64,000 nt of DNA from Serripes groenlandicus (taxonomy: Eukaryota; Mollusca; Bivalvia; Cardiida; Cardiidae): NCBI GenBank assembly GCA_031761405.1, contig JASEVX010000008.1, positions 39,432,483 to 39,496,482 on the forward strand, given 5' to 3'. Shown here in pieces: positions 1-11,280 of this stretch. The notes under the pieces were generated by a model. It made no database searches. It was not told where the DNA came from and saw only the letters and a program-made list of their open reading frames with translations. Position 1 is the first letter of the stretch. Each line of letters opens with the position of its first letter. The position numbers and the translations under genes were made by a program.

Positions 1-112
1 GACATTATTTTGTTGTGAAATAGTAAAGTTGTTTAGCGACGTGCAAACTTATTTATTTAATGCCTATCGATGGATTATAGAGATATCTCAGTGAAATAGA
101 AACTGGTAATCC

Positions 113-187
113 ACTTTTTCAAACAGTGAAATTACCATTTTCAAACAGTGAAATTACCACTTTTCAAGCAGTGAAATTACCATTTTT
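113..187 (+). repeat. short tandem repeat, about 25 bp x 3
   Basis: CAAACAGTGAAATTACCA occurs three times in near tandem. Confidence 0.8.
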
Positions 188-1500
188 TGCCGGAACTACT
201 TTCTTTCATGATTTATATTTGTTTAATTATGGAGTTTACTTATATTTTCTTTCATGCCCACTGATGAATTATAGAAATTTCTCATAAAATAAAAATCCTA
301 TAATTTCACTTGTGAAACCAGTGAGATTATGACTTTTTAATTGACGGAACAACATTTTTTCTCCATGTTGTTGACAGAATTTATGAAAAAAATGAGTCTC
401 AAAACGAGTGGAAATTAATTTGTCGACACAATAAAGATGGTCTGTGCATCTAAATATGTGATAACACATTGAATATGCCCCATAAGGCCTACATTTAATG
501 ACGTGAATCAACACAAGTCAATGTTTATATGTAAATGATAGTTGTAGCAGAAACGTATATAAGATATCTTATCTACGTTCCGGGTGGTAGTGATTTTAAA
601 ATCGTATTGTGTCACTGGTATTAGAATAAGTATGTCATATCTAAAAGAGTTACACATAATACAACAAGGGAAACAAGATATGATTGAAAGTACGTAGATT
701 GGCAAGCTTTACTTCCCTTTACCAGTGACGTCATTCAATGAATACACACATTGACATATTCTTCTACATGTATGCAAGAACCTGTACCTTACTGTAGATC
801 AATGTTGCTTAGATAGTGTATGCAATATAGTTCCGTAGCTCGAATGGTTTTGATATTAATTACTATTGTGGATAGTTGTACTTAGATGGCTATAATGAGG
901 AGTGTTTCAATAAGGTTTACACGGGAGGAACACGGGAATGAAGCTAGATTTTCATATTTACACATCGTCCTATTTGCGTTTATATGTTTGCAGGCATAGT
1001 ATAAACATATATGCGAAATATAACGAGTAACAGGCATCGAATAAATCAGATGTATCGTGATCGTAAGAATAGAGCTTTAGAGTAGGCATATTCCTATGAT
1101 ATATGAATAATGAACGTCGCTTGTTTTCATTATCAATAAAGATCTAGCCATCTTGGTCGATCGAGTCGACCCGTTTTGACTTGGGGTTTTTTCTTCGCCG
1201 ATAAGCGATATAAAACATAATTTCCTTTGCAAAAGACTTCCATCCAAGAAATCTCCGTGATTATTTGACAATTGAAATAATTAATATCCTTTACATTTAA
1301 AAGAAATGGTTAAAATAGACACTTTTTTTTTTAGCGAGACCTGCTTAACAATTTCAATGGCCGCCGCATTGTTTTTAATTCTGCACCTGGAGATTACTAC
1401 GCTAGTGTAAATCGGTTTGGGGCTCTCAACGGGGAATGCATTACCAAGTCATCGACTTTTTACACCTCCGTACTTTCAAAAATCTTTATTTGAAGCATAA
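188..1500. other. no recognised feature
   Basis: AT-rich single-copy-looking DNA. Short ORFs on the minus strand (for example 1077-1271) have no domain or splice support. Confidence 0.6.
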
Positions 1501-1504
1501 AATA

Positions 1505-1672
1505 AATAGAATAATTATTTGTTTCAGTGTATTATCGAAATTTCTTTCATCTCTTGAAAAGCAAAGGGTTATATTTTCACTCGTGGCTACGCCACTCTTG
1601 AAAATATCACCTTTGCTTTTCACTCGATGAAAGAAATTTCGATAATACACTGAAACAAACAATTATCCTCTA
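1505..1672. mobile_element. palindromic MITE-like element
   Basis: Arms TTTGTTTCAGTGTATTATCG and its complement near 1655, both followed inward by AAATTTCTTTCAT; the inner halves (AAAGCAAAGGG...CCTTTGCTTTT) also pair. One of the long hairpins of the window. Confidence 0.75.
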
Positions 1673-1929
1673 TGTAAAAAAAGACGTCAAATGAACGTCA
1701 AATTTAGGAAATTAGCAAAATGCTAAATAATAAAATTATATCTCAACGTAGACAAAAATCAAAATAGTAATTTGAAATGTTTATTCAGTGGAGTTCACCA
1801 GGAGTCAAGCAGTCACTAGCGATGTAAATATACACTTTTGGCAGGAGGAGGTAACTTTTGTATTCGGAACGCCTCGGTACAGTTAAATATATAAATACAT
1901 ATTGGTTTAGACTAGAGAGTATGATAATA

Positions 1930-2006
1930 GATTATTAGCTCAGTCGGTTGAGCCGGTAAGATTAACGAATTCAGTCCTATGACATGGGTTCGATCCCACC
2001 ACAATT
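1930..2006 (+). mobile_element. tRNA-like SINE head
   Basis: TTAGCTCAGTCGGTTGAGCC (A-box-like) and GGGTTCGATCCC (B box) about 30 bp apart; there is no clean cloverleaf, so a decayed SINE rather than a tRNA gene. Confidence 0.5.
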
Positions 2007-2114
2007 TTCTCTTTTTTTCCCATTTAGCTTTGATCTATGTGTATGTATGCATATATTTATTTAAGATTTTATTATTTTATTTGTTTTTTTTATTTTTAGA
2101 TTTCATTGTTTTCT

Positions 2115-2285
2115 TCATTTTTAGCTCGACTTTTGAAAAAAAAGAGAGCTATTGTCATGACCCTGGCGTCGTCGTCGTCGTCGGCGGCGGGCGGCGGCGT
2201 GGTCGTCCGGTTAAGGTTTTTTGTTTAGCTCGTTTTTTTTTCTCCCTGTCAGTCGAGCGTCTGTGCCGTACGCGGTGCTCTTGTT
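2115..2285 (+). repeat. dispersed repeat with GTC/GGC run
   Basis: TAGCTCGACTTTTGAAAAAA followed by GAGCTATTGTCATGACC and a CGTCGTCGTCGTCGGCGG run; this start plus CGTC string resembles a common bivalve interspersed repeat (from memory). It accounts for the small plus-strand ORF here. Confidence 0.5.
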
Positions 2286-2351
2286 AATATTCATTATAAC
2301 TATATTACATAAAGATCATCAAAAACCTTGACAAAAATAGTGTAAATAATA

Positions 2352-2369
2352 TATCATCATCATTATCAT

Positions 2370-2404
<35 letters not shown>

Positions 2405-2406
2405 CT
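2352..2406 (+). repeat. ATC microsatellite
   Basis: Runs of CATCATCAT with interruptions. Confidence 0.9.
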
Positions 2407-2565
2407 ATAATGCGATTTCGACTGCATGGCTGTGTATGCTATAATATTGTATGCCACATTCATACCTTCGCAGGTAAATATAAAATCACGATAATTAAGG
2501 ACATTGCGCGATTAATAGTTACGTAGAAACTACATAAAATAAAAAGATGTACATGTAATCCATTA

Positions 2566-2650
2566 CGACTCGAACTCGGGACCTTGGCATAACGAGTTCA
2601 ATGCTCTTGTTAAACCGCTAACTTTGCATTCGAACTGGTGGTGTGTCAGG
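2566..2650 (-). mobile_element. tRNA-like SINE head (minus)
   Basis: The complement carries GAGTTCGAGTC (B box) preceded by CCAAGGTCCC and an A-box-like GTTAGCGGTTTAACAAGAGC. Confidence 0.45.
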
Positions 2651-3490
2651 ATTTTACTTATTATCAAAACGGGCGAATATTTTTATGCTCATCCCTATTT
2701 TGGATAATAGAACAATCCATTAGGTTTCGTCATGGCTCACTGCTCGAATTGGATGTATACCTAAAATGTAATTATGTTAGCATGAATTACGGTATCAACC
2801 CGTCACTACACATTGAATCACGAAATTTCTATATGTTGCGTTACTGATGCACAATTCTCACTTTAGCATATATCGATATTGTTGAAAATATCATTCTCGC
2901 TATCTCGTAAAAATTCAAGTATTCTTTTGTTGTATTTTTAATGTATTTACTATATAAATTGCAATATAGTAGCTACTTTGAATCTTTAAAGAGAAGCAGA
3001 TAAATACAACCTACCATTATTTACTAGGGAGGAAAGGGGGTACTTAAAAGATTGAAATTGATGATAATAATGAAAACATGTGGTGTGCACTTTATTACCT
3101 ACACTAGATGCGTATCTATCTAATATTTGTGCAGTGAACGTTCCGAAGCGCGACAGACGTTTAACTGCATTATGATTTATTAAAAATCGGCTTGATATAT
3201 ATTCTTAAAATTTCGGCAAATGGTAGACGAACATGTGCCTAAAATGATATATCTTTTAGATAAATATCTCTCGGGCGAAGTTTTAATAAATCAGAAATAA
3301 TCTTATAACTGTTAAAATGTTTTGGAGAAACTTTCCTTTTAATTCGAATTTTGTTGTCTAATTTGTCATGGCAGATGTATGGAATTGATATCAGCACGCA
3401 TGAAATTCTATTCCCTACTGTCTGCCGTCTGATATTTTAGGAAATACAAAAAACTCAAAAAATATTTTTTGTCACTAATACAGGTTTTGT
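2651..3490. other. no recognised feature
   Basis: AT-rich DNA with no persuasive ORF or repeat. Confidence 0.6.
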
Positions 3491-3499
3491 CGTGGACTG

Positions 3500-3628
3500 G
3501 CTCATATATATATATATATATCTATATATCTCTCTCTTTTTCTCTATCTGAGTGTATGTCTGTCTCTCTTTCTATCTTTGTCGCTTTGTCTCTCTGTCTC
3601 TCTCTATATATATCTCTCTTTCTTTCTT

Positions 3629-3694
<66 letters not shown>

Positions 3695-3842
3695 TCTCTC
3701 TCTCCCCCCCTCTCTCTCACTCTCTCTCTCTCAATCTCTCTATCTTTCTCTCTCTCTCTCTCTCTCCCTCTCTCTCTTTCTCTCTCTATCTCTCTCTCTT
3801 TCTCCTTATGTCTGTATGTCTGTCTGTCTACTCCTGTCTCCT

Positions 3843-3893
<51 letters not shown>

Positions 3894-3945
3894 TTCTGTA
3901 TGTCTGCCTGTCTGTCTGTCTGTCTCTCTGTTAAAGTGGCGTAAA
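3500..3945 (+). repeat. TA, CT and GTCT microsatellite block
   Basis: A short TA run, then about 400 bp of almost pure CT with TTTC and ATCT interruptions, ending in GTCT/GTCTGTCT. The long Ser/Leu-rich and Thr/Asp/Arg-rich ORFs here are translations of the repeat. Confidence 0.97.
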
Positions 3946-4189
3946 AAGCAGGAGGATCGGGTTTGGAAAGAAAAACACATTTCATGGTAATTAGTTTTAT
4001 CGTTGTCATCTGAAAATATGTGTCCCATGTGTTACATGAAGATATTGAACGTACATGACCTCTGTACAGATATGCGTTCCCTGTATTACATGATGTTATT
4101 GAACGGACATGACCTCTGTCTAGATATGTACATGTATATGAGCCGAGTGCATCGAATTGGGGTCTGAATCACCACCTCCAGCAACCAGC

Positions 4190-4410
4190 TTATACATCCC
4201 TGTTTTATTTCGGGATTTACGTCGTTTATAACATTATTTCAGTTACATAACGGCAATAGTTCATTATTTATTCATGATCCCTGGGTACACAAACGGGTAC
4301 TAGCCTAGGAAACGTGCCTTGCCAAATGGCACTCTGTCGTAACCGCCGCTACTGGTGATCGAACCCGGATCCACATCCCTGACGCTAACAATTCAGTTAC
4401 GGCGGATACT
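4190..4410 (-). mobile_element. SINE-3 copy (minus)
   Basis: On the complement, a tRNA-like head with B box (GGGTTCGATCACC) is followed by TTGCCGTTATGTAACTGAAA and ACGACGTAAATCCCGAAATA, the decayed shared SINE 3' body. Confidence 0.65.
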
Positions 4411-4479
4411 GTTATAAACTATGTACCTATATGTAAGTGCGTATTCTGACTAAATAGTGTAAATGCAGCCCCACCAGTT

Positions 4480-4637
4480 GTATGCCAATATATAAATATC
4501 ATATGGCAGCATGTGTGACATTGATATTGTCAACCCGAGAGCAGAATGTCACCCGAGGCGTAAGCCGAGGGTGACATTCTATTTCGATGGTTGATCAATG
4601 TCACATATGCTGCCATATGATATTTATTTTATTATAC
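4480..4637. mobile_element. palindromic MITE-like element
   Basis: AATATCATATGGCAGCATGT GTGACATTGAT is mirrored by ATCAATGTCACATATGCTGC near 4602; inner arms AGAATGTCACCC and GGGTGACATTCT. Confidence 0.75.
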
Positions 4638-4651
4638 CGAACAAAATTAAG

Positions 4652-4682
4652 TGACGTCACTGCTGTTTGCTGTATGACGTCA
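4652..4682. promoter_or_regulatory. paired CRE-like sites
   Basis: TGACGTCA at 4652-4659 and 4675-4682, each followed by CTGCTGT, beside the 4480 palindrome; possibly element-borne. No adjacent gene start is seen. Confidence 0.25.
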
Positions 4683-5047
4683 CTGCTGTATGTGTATAAA
4701 GGAGGTAACACGTCATGATTTAGCTAAAATATTGAAGCAGTTATTTGCCCTTATATGACATTCAAAATATCACTGCGGTCACATGACCTGACAGTCAATG
4801 TTCGCTTGGTCACGTGTCAAAAAGGTTGAAAATGTTTCTGATAGTCAAAATATCTCTTTTTCGGGTAATGGGATTTTACCATTGTAGACAAAAGTAAGGT
4901 ATAATAATATAACATATCAAAGCGGAGTGTCATCACGACATAAAATCAATTGACGCGGAGGTTAGCAATATGATAAGTTTTTCAATATTTGCAAAAGAAA
5001 TTCTTTATTTTTGAAATTGTTTCAGCAAAAGTGTGAAAGATTACCAT

Positions 5048-5258
5048 TAACTCTTTCAGCGCCGAATTGTTTAAAGTGGACTCTTCCATGTTTAAAACCT
5101 GGTGTGTCCTTTTCCCTTGTAATAAAAGTTTGGACTATTTTGATAAATAAAAGGCAAACAATGCTGATTTCAGGTGAGACAGCTCGTCACGAGCTAACTC
5201 GCCTGAATCAGTATTGTTTGCAAAAACTTCAAAATTGCCTTTGGCGCTGAGAGAGTTA
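5048..5258. mobile_element. MITE-B (CTTTCAGCGCC family)
   Basis: Ends AACTCTTTCAGCGCCGAATT and GCCTTTGGCGCTGAGAGAGT; central GACAGCTCGTCACGAGCTAACT hairpin flanked by CAAACAATGCTGATT and AATCAGTATTGTTTG. Confidence 0.85.
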
Positions 5259-5259
5259 A

Positions 5260-5860
5260 TAAAAAAAAAGAAAAAAAAGGCGAAGTTGTATGACAAACTA
5301 AAGGTTACCTTGCTTATGAATTTAACTGCCCTTCCCGCACTATGTCATCCCAACTCGACCTTCTCAACTACCTATCTATAAAATGTTATCATCTTCACAG
5401 TGTCAATTCGGCGATATTAAAACTCCGTATACAAAAATAAGCGTTTGCCGACTACATGGACACAAATGTTGGTATTTGTCTGGCTGGCGAATCTCAAATA
5501 CAAGTAAACAAAAGCAAATATGACCATACGTCACGCTTTATTGCCATCGTTTTATTTTTTAGTATTATCCTGTACGATTGTATATATTACAGGTATTCAT
5601 GTCACAACACTCTTGGTGATATTATAATTCCCAATAAGAAATGTACATTTGCTAAAAGCATCGACGACAAAAAAAACCCAGTCATTCCGTCCGATGTGTC
5701 AGGTTCATTCGTATGATGTTTACGTAAACCTAGTACACACAGTAACTAGAGCGTGATCAGGCCGTTACGATAGACCGATTCATCCCGATCACTCAATCTG
5801 TGTGTGGTAGTCATACGGAACACCTCCGTGTTTATTAGTTCATAAAGCGAGTCGTGTCAG
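5260..5860. other. no recognised feature
   Basis: The plus-strand ORF at 5456-5716 has no domain or repeat identity that I recognise. Confidence 0.5.
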
Positions 5861-5861
5861 T

Positions 5862-6085
5862 TGTTAACCATTTCCCACGTACAGACGTTTTATGCAGAAA
5901 ACGACATTTGAAAACATTCCGGCTAATAGACAAATTGCTCACCATGAGCAATTTCTTCATTTACCACAATGTTTTCAACTCTATTTAATAATCATACTTC
6001 TCTTTATTGAGATTTTTCCACATTTTTGCGGGTATTCTTTCAAAGTGGTATTCTGCAGATTTAATTGTATGTGTTAAAGGGTTAA
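5862..6085. mobile_element. MITE-A copy (GCAGACGAC family)
   Basis: GTTAACCATTTCCCACGTAC at one end and GTATGTGTTAAAGGGTTAAC at the other; central hairpin AAATTGCTCACCATGAGCAATTT. Confidence 0.75.
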
Positions 6086-6201
6086 CGGACATTAGTGAGT
6101 TTACGACCAGCGTAAATACAGATCAGCATGCAACGACGCATTGTCTGATCCGGATATGTCATATTATCATCTGGAGCATGGTTTTTAACGAGCAATTATT
6201 T

Positions 6202-6457
6202 GAGCCTCCCCGCGAGAAAACCAACATTGTTGTCTCTGCGTAAAGTATCAACTCGGATCAGCCTAAGCATGCCGCGCAGGCTTACCCGAATAGACAATTT
6301 TCGTCTCCTGTGGATTTTTCCTATTTCAGGAATCATTACTCTATACCTCTATCCCCCTGAGACGGAATCTGTCGGCCCGGAGCAGTCTGCGCAGACTGCG
6401 CAGGATGATCTGGGTCGATACATTACGCAGAGGCCAAAATGTTGGTTTTCTCAATTA
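6202..6457. mobile_element. MITE-C copy (CGAGAAAACCAAC family)
   Basis: Starts CGCGAGAAAACCAACATTGT, ends ACAATAATTGAGAAAACC on the complement; the interior has the family signature CATGCCGCGCAGGCTTACCC and CCCCCTGAGACGGAAT. Confidence 0.85.
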
Positions 6458-6565
6458 TTGTTATATACAAGTATGAACACCGATCGTGATCGACCATTCT
6501 GTTTGATTTTTAAAAACACCCGAAAGGATGGTTTTCGTCGTGACCAGTTACTAATGATATTCATA

Positions 6566-6745
6566 TTATTACGGCTCGCCCTTTTCTTATGTATTTCGAC
6601 TCGCCCTTTTCTTATGTATTACGGCTCGCCCTTTTCTTATGTATTACGGCTCGCCCTTTTCTTATGTATTACGGCTCGCCCTTTTCTTATGTATTACGGC
6701 TCGCCCTTTTCTTATGTATTACGGCTCGCTCTTTTCTTATGTATT
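6566..6745 (+). repeat. 26-bp tandem repeat, about 7 copies
   Basis: Unit CTTATGTATTACGGCTCGCC plus CTTTT(T); first and last copies carry TTTCGACTCGCC, so homogenisation is central. Confidence 0.95.
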
Positions 6746-7032
6746 TCGACTCATCTACAGCTGACAACTTTTGAATATATTGTGACTTAATGAGAATTTG
6801 CTCTATTCATTGATTAAACTTCAATATTCAAAGATTTTCGATAAGTTTTCGAGTCGCCTGCTGCGACTGTGTTGTATTTGGGAAAGGGTTTACTGATGCA
6901 TACAATGTCCCGTGACCTTGACTATCGAACAGACGACTTTAGATGGTCTCTGCACCTGTCGGCTTATCAAACATGGTTGGGAACAATTGGAGGAAAATAG
7001 TTCAAATTATTATCATGTCAGTGTGCAATCTG

Positions 7033-7297
7033 ACTGGTGGCCTCCCTGTTGATACAGAAGTAGAGCGTACGCCTCGGGTGCGGGAGGTCGCGGGTTCGAT
7101 TCCGGGCCAGGTTATATCTCATAGACTGAAACCAATGTTGTAATGACGCTCAGTGGTGTGGGGGCTAGCATAACGACTGACTGGCTTGTGTCAGGATAAA
7201 CTGACCAGTAGTACAGGTAACTTACCCATGAGACGCCGTGAAACAACTGAACAAAATGTTGAAATCTGCATAAAACACCAATCTATCAATCAATCGT
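7033..7297 (+). mobile_element. SINE-2 full copy
   Basis: tRNA-like head with AGAAGTAGAGCGTACGCCTC and GTCGCGGGTTCGATTCCGGG (B box), body CTGGCTTGTGTCAGGATAAA, 3' part ACGCCGTGAAACAACTGAAC and AAACACCAATC tail with ATCAATCAATC. Confidence 0.85.
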
Positions 7298-7610
7298 TGG
7301 TGTAGTAGTAGAGCGTCCGCCTCGGGGGAGGGGGGGGGGGGTGGGGGGTCGTGGGAAACACCAGTATATCAATCAATCGTTGGTGTAGTAGTAGAGTAGA
7401 GCGTCCGCCTCGGGGGGGGGGGGGGTCGTCGCGGGAAACACCAGTATATCAATTAATCGTTGGTGTAGTAGTAGAGCGTCCGCCTCGGGGGGGGGGGGGG
7501 GGTCGCGCGGGAAACACCAATATATCAATTAATCGTTGGATCGTTGGTGTAGTAGTAGAGCGTCCGCCTCGGGGGGGGGGGGGGGGGAGGGGGGCGGGGT
7601 CGCGGGTATC
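7297..7610 (+). repeat. head-to-tail SINE-2 multimer with expanding poly-G
   Basis: Four units of about 80 bp: TTGGTGTAGTAGTAGAGCGT CCGCCTC, a G run of a dozen to nineteen, TCGCGGG, then AAACACCAGTATATCAAT CAATCG, the SINE tail. The SINE body is deleted in every unit. Confidence 0.85.
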
Positions 7611-7795
7611 AAACCCGAGAGTAGGATCAATCATTACCGTCTAATTAAACAATATACATGATGGAATGCTCTTGGGCAAGGAACATTCCCTAGCCTAGTA
7701 TTGGTTTGTTTACCCATGGTTCATGAATACGTGAACTGTTGCCGTGATATAAGTGAAATAATGTTAAAACGCCAATAAAAGAAACAAATTAACCG
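7610..7795 (+). mobile_element. SINE-3 body fused after the multimer
   Basis: CGCGGGTATCAAACCCGAG B-box remnant, then GGGCAAGGAACATTCCCTAG, CCATGGTTCATGAATACGTG and GCCGTGATATAAGTGAAATA, as in the minus-strand copies at 35540 and 54170. Confidence 0.7.
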
Positions 7796-7940
7796 GTTGC
7801 ACGATATTTTAAGAGACGTCGGCTTTTCTACCAAAAACTATATAAAGATATAATTGAATAGGGAAACAAATATACTATAAATATGTTATGCGTTTACACT
7901 AATAACGCTGTATACTAATATTTTTAAGATTTTCTTTATT

Positions 7941-8169
7941 TAACCCTTTCCCTTATACGACAATTCTGCAGCAGACGACTTTGAACATATTTTGTCAAAA
8001 ATTAGAAAATCTCTTTAATTGAATGGATAACCTATGACTAAAAGTGGAAAACATTGTGGCAAAAGGAGAAATTGCTCGTTTTGAGCAAATTCTTCTTTTG
8101 TCACTATGTTTTCAAACAGCTGCAGACGTGTCAGAAAGCGTCTATATGTCTATATGAGGAAAAGGGTTA
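7941..8169. mobile_element. MITE-A copy
   Basis: TAACCCTTTCCCTTATACGA with GCAGCAGACGACTTTGAAC; hairpin AAATTGCTCGTTTTGAGCAAATT; end AGGAAAAGGGTTA. Confidence 0.85.
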
Positions 8170-8176
8170 CGTATTG

Positions 8177-8650
8177 ATATATTCAATAATCCATGAAGCT
8201 TTCTGAAATGAAACTGGCCAAATCCATTGCGGCCATTTTGGATATGTATAAAAATGAGATGAAAAATATAGATTGAAAATTATTGTCGTCTTTTTAATCA
8301 ATTTTTTAAATCGATATTTTGGGTATGTATAAAATGAGACGAAAAAACACGGATTGAAATTATTGTCGTCTTTTTAAAAAATTATTTTTAAATCGATATT
8401 TAAGATCATTAAAGTGCTATGTTATGTGGGAATTAACATTTGTACGAAAAGTTCGTCAACAAAACGACAGCATAAGCCTTCTACGCCCATTTTGATAATG
8501 CAAGAAACATAACATTAACATTATTATTGTCTTGTCAATTACTTATAAATCCCTTTTTATGGCCAAAGTATGCTCTGTAATTTTTGTTAATAATTATCTT
8601 GCGTTTTTTCGTAAATAGGTTATCACCTATAGATATATTAATAAACGTTA
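8177..8650 (-). mobile_element. internally deleted inverted copy of the 57-59 kb element
   Basis: The complement matches 58150-58480 (ATTTGGCCAGTTTCATTTCA and the GACGACAATAAT blocks) joined at about 8500 (GCATTATCAAAATGGGCGTA) to the start block seen at 57180-57320 and 58500-58640. The middle section is missing. Confidence 0.75.
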
Positions 8651-8837
8651 GTGATACAAGTTTTGGGAATTCAGCGGGATAAGGGTTAAAACACTGGAAA
8701 TGTGAGAAATGGCTCGTTTTCAATATGTCGGCTAATGTATAGGCTCTTCAACTGTTGCAAAAAAAGGGATAACTATAGCAAAGACACTATTACACAATCA
8801 CCAATCACGCTTTTTAATTCTCGTGTGTAGCCAAAGT

Positions 8838-8896
8838 CCTATGTTGTGTGTCCTCAAAAGAATCGTCTCATCGACTCGTTTCTTTTGAGCACCACC
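8838..8896. mobile_element. MITE-E hairpin (ACTCAAAAGAATCG type)
   Basis: TCCTCAAAAGAATCGTCTCA faces GACTCGTTTCTTTTGAGCAC; same core as the perfect palindrome at 39949. Confidence 0.7.
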
Positions 8897-8917
8897 TACA
8901 AAGGTATTAATCGAACA

Positions 8918-9363
8918 GTAACCATTTCTCATACAGACGCATGCTGATGCCTCTGCAGCAGACGACTTTAGAACACGTTGTGACGAAGTGTAAGAATTCG
9001 CTCATTATAACTATATCGAGGGCTTAGCGTGAAACGGTTGTAACTCAAAACCTATTGGAAAACCCTGAATTAGGGGCAATTTTGACCCTTATGTAAACAA
9101 TGCAAATTTAGGTGCCATTGCTCAAAACGAGCAATGGCACCTAAATTTCCATTGTTTACCAAGAAAAATGATTTAACGCTTATAAAGACTTTATGGCGAA
9201 GTGATTAACCTTGGTAAAAAAATACCAACTTTAGTTACAACTGTTTCACGCCAAGCCCTCGATATTCAGTTACGATACACTCATTTACAGGGAATGTTCA
9301 TACATTTGCCAAGATGTTTTCAAAGTCGTCTGCTGCATATTTGCTGTATGTGGGAAAGGGTTC
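8918..9363. mobile_element. MITE-A copy split by an inserted MITE-D
   Basis: Left part GTAACCATTTCTCATACAGA to GCAGCAGACGACTTTAGAAC (to about 9012); right part from about 9266, with TTTTCAAAGTCGTCTGCTGC and GTATGTGGGAAAGGGTT. Confidence 0.8.
9013..9266. mobile_element. MITE-D (CGAGGGCTTGGCGTGAAAC ends), nested
   Basis: Terminal inverted repeats CGAGGGCTTAGCGTGAAACG and GTTTCACGCCAAGCCCTCG with TAT at both junctions; central hairpin around GCCATTGCTCAAAACGAGCAATGGC. Confidence 0.85.
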
Positions 9364-9480
9364 AAAGACCTGTTTACTCAACATAATCTTTAGATAGATT
9401 GATACTTGAACTTTCATTTTTTTACAACAAAAAGCAAATTCTAATACCAACTCAATTTTAAATAGTAACATTTGTGAGTT

Positions 9481-9690
9481 AACCCTTTCAGCGCCAAAGG
9501 CAATATTAAGGGTTTTACAAACAATACAGATTCAGGTGAGTCAGCTCGTAACGAGCTGTCTCACCTGAAATCAGCATTGTTTGCCTTTTAGTTATCAAAA
9601 TTATCCAAACTTTTTTTACATGAACTATTGAGACGCCCGATTTTGAACATGGAAGAGTCTGCTTTAAACAATTCGGCGCTGAAAGAGTAA
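9481..9690. mobile_element. MITE-B copy
   Basis: AACCCTTTCAGCGCCAAAGG to AATTCGGCGCTGAAAGAGT; central GTCAGCTCGTAACGAGCTGT. Confidence 0.9.
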
Positions 9691-9754
9691 ACCTGGCGAC
9701 TAAAGTATACGAAATATATCCCCTTTGAAACCTGATTTGATGAGTTCAATTTAT

Positions 9755-9943
9755 AATACGACACAGACTTTAAACATGGTAGTATTGGTTGCCCTCCTTG
9801 TTCGGGGTTTCAAGGGTAGGCATTACGACATGGCCGGCTGGTGTCAGGATAAATGGACCAGTAGAACTGATAAATTACCAAGGAAACTCCGTGATATAAC
9901 TGAACGAATGTTGAAAGTGCGTAAAAACACCAATCAATTAACA
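9755..9943 (+). mobile_element. SINE-2 copy, 5'-truncated
   Basis: GCCGGCTGGTGTCAGGATAA, then CTCCGTGATATAACTGAACG and AAAAACACCAATCAATT. Confidence 0.75.
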
Positions 9944-10117
9944 TAATCTGTAGTTCAATTTATAATACAACACTTTAAATTTGTTTCGGGTACATCTTTC
10001 CATGTACAGGTACGGTCTATGTAAATAATTGATATAGGTGTCCGATGTTATCTCGTCCCTAACAATGACCTATTCAGGGCTATGCACTGTTCACAGTTAC
10101 GTAAGTATTGTCGTCGT

Positions 10118-10199
10118 TTCAGTGCGTTACGAGCTGACTCACCTGAATCTGCATTGTTTGCTAAAAGCTCAATATTGCCTTTGGCGCTGAAAGAGTTCA
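10118..10199. mobile_element. MITE-B right half
   Basis: GTTACGAGCTGACTCACCTG to CCTTTGGCGCTGAAAGAGTT only. Confidence 0.8.
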
Positions 10200-10386
10200 G
10201 GTCATTTTATTCAGTAACGGAAACGTTACTCAGTGTTCTAGTTACATAAATATGCAAAGTGCAATATAACGTATAATATAACTTTCAAGTCATGACAACC
10301 CGAGACTTATGTTAATTCAACAACCTGGCATAATCTTCGTACCTTTTGTCTGTTTGAAATACCCCATAGAAGATTTAATATAATCT

Positions 10387-10593
10387 GTTAATTCTTTCAG
10401 CGCCGAATTATTTAAAGTAGCCTCTTAAATAGTCAAAATAGGGCGTCTTCATTTCTCATGTAATAAGAGTATTGCAGTTTGTTTGACAATTAAAAGGCAA
10501 ACAATGCTGATTTCTTGTGAGACACTTCATTACGAGCTGAATCTGTATTGTTTGCATAAACCACAATATTGCTATTGGCTCTGAAAGAGTTAA
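10387..10593. mobile_element. MITE-B copy
   Basis: TTAATTCTTTCAGCGCCGAA to GGCTCTGAAAGAGTTAA, with AAACAATGCTGATTTC inside. Confidence 0.85.
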
Positions 10594-10734
10594 AACTTGT
10601 CTTCAATGTTTAAACTTATTTATTTTACATCGATTGCGAAACAAGCTTTAAGCTTATATTAATCACTCTCGATGTCTGCTTCCTGGATACATAACCAGTA
10701 CTCGCGCCGTTTGTGTGGAAAAATCCCAAAGGCA

Positions 10735-10806
10735 GAACCCGCCCATCACGGAATTCGAACCCGGGACCTTTGGTACAAAAGGCCAACGCTCTACCTCTGT
10801 ACCACT
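10735..10806 (-). mobile_element. tRNA-like SINE head (minus)
   Basis: The complement has GTGGTACAGAGGTAGAGCGT (A-box-like) and CGGGTTCGAATTCCGTGATG (B box); no SINE body remains attached. Confidence 0.55.
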
Positions 10807-11124
10807 GTCTTCAATGTTGTATTCAAAGTCCTAGAGCAATGTAATGGGGAGGAAAGAAATGATTAACTTTTCTTGTACAAGGTTTTTCTTCTTCAACAAT
10901 ATATTAATGACACATGGCGTCGAATGATTGATTAATTCCTTGATTGTGATATAACGACGTTTTCAACTATTTATCAGTCATATGAGGGCAACCACCAGAA
11001 TGTCCATGCATTTCCTGAATGTATCGCACCTGTCCTCCAAACAGCAGTCCTTACCAAGCAACTGATTGTTTTTACACATAGACTGTTAACCCATTCGTGA
11101 AAGCCGAATGAAAGCGTCGGAAAC

Positions 11125-11220
11125 AATGCTGGCTGAGCTTGGGTTCGAACGATCTACCTATCCATTAATTGACAACCCACGTAGCTATTGATACCGGGTC
11201 TCGGCCAAAGGCGTTTAATA
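11125..11220 (-). mobile_element. tRNA-like SINE head (minus)
   Basis: The complement starts GGCCGAGACCCGGTATCAAT and contains GATCGTTCGAACCCAAG; the B box is slightly decayed. Confidence 0.45.
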
Positions 11221-11280
11221 CCACTCGCATCAAGGTATATGTGTGCAATAAATAACCATTTCCAACATGAAACCAAATGT

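Noticed and set aside
1077..1271. Minus-strand ORF as a coding exon
   Set aside because: No recognised domain, neighbouring exon or clear splice sites.
3469..4028. Ser/Leu-rich and Thr/Asp/Arg-rich ORFs
   Set aside because: CT and GTCT microsatellite translations.
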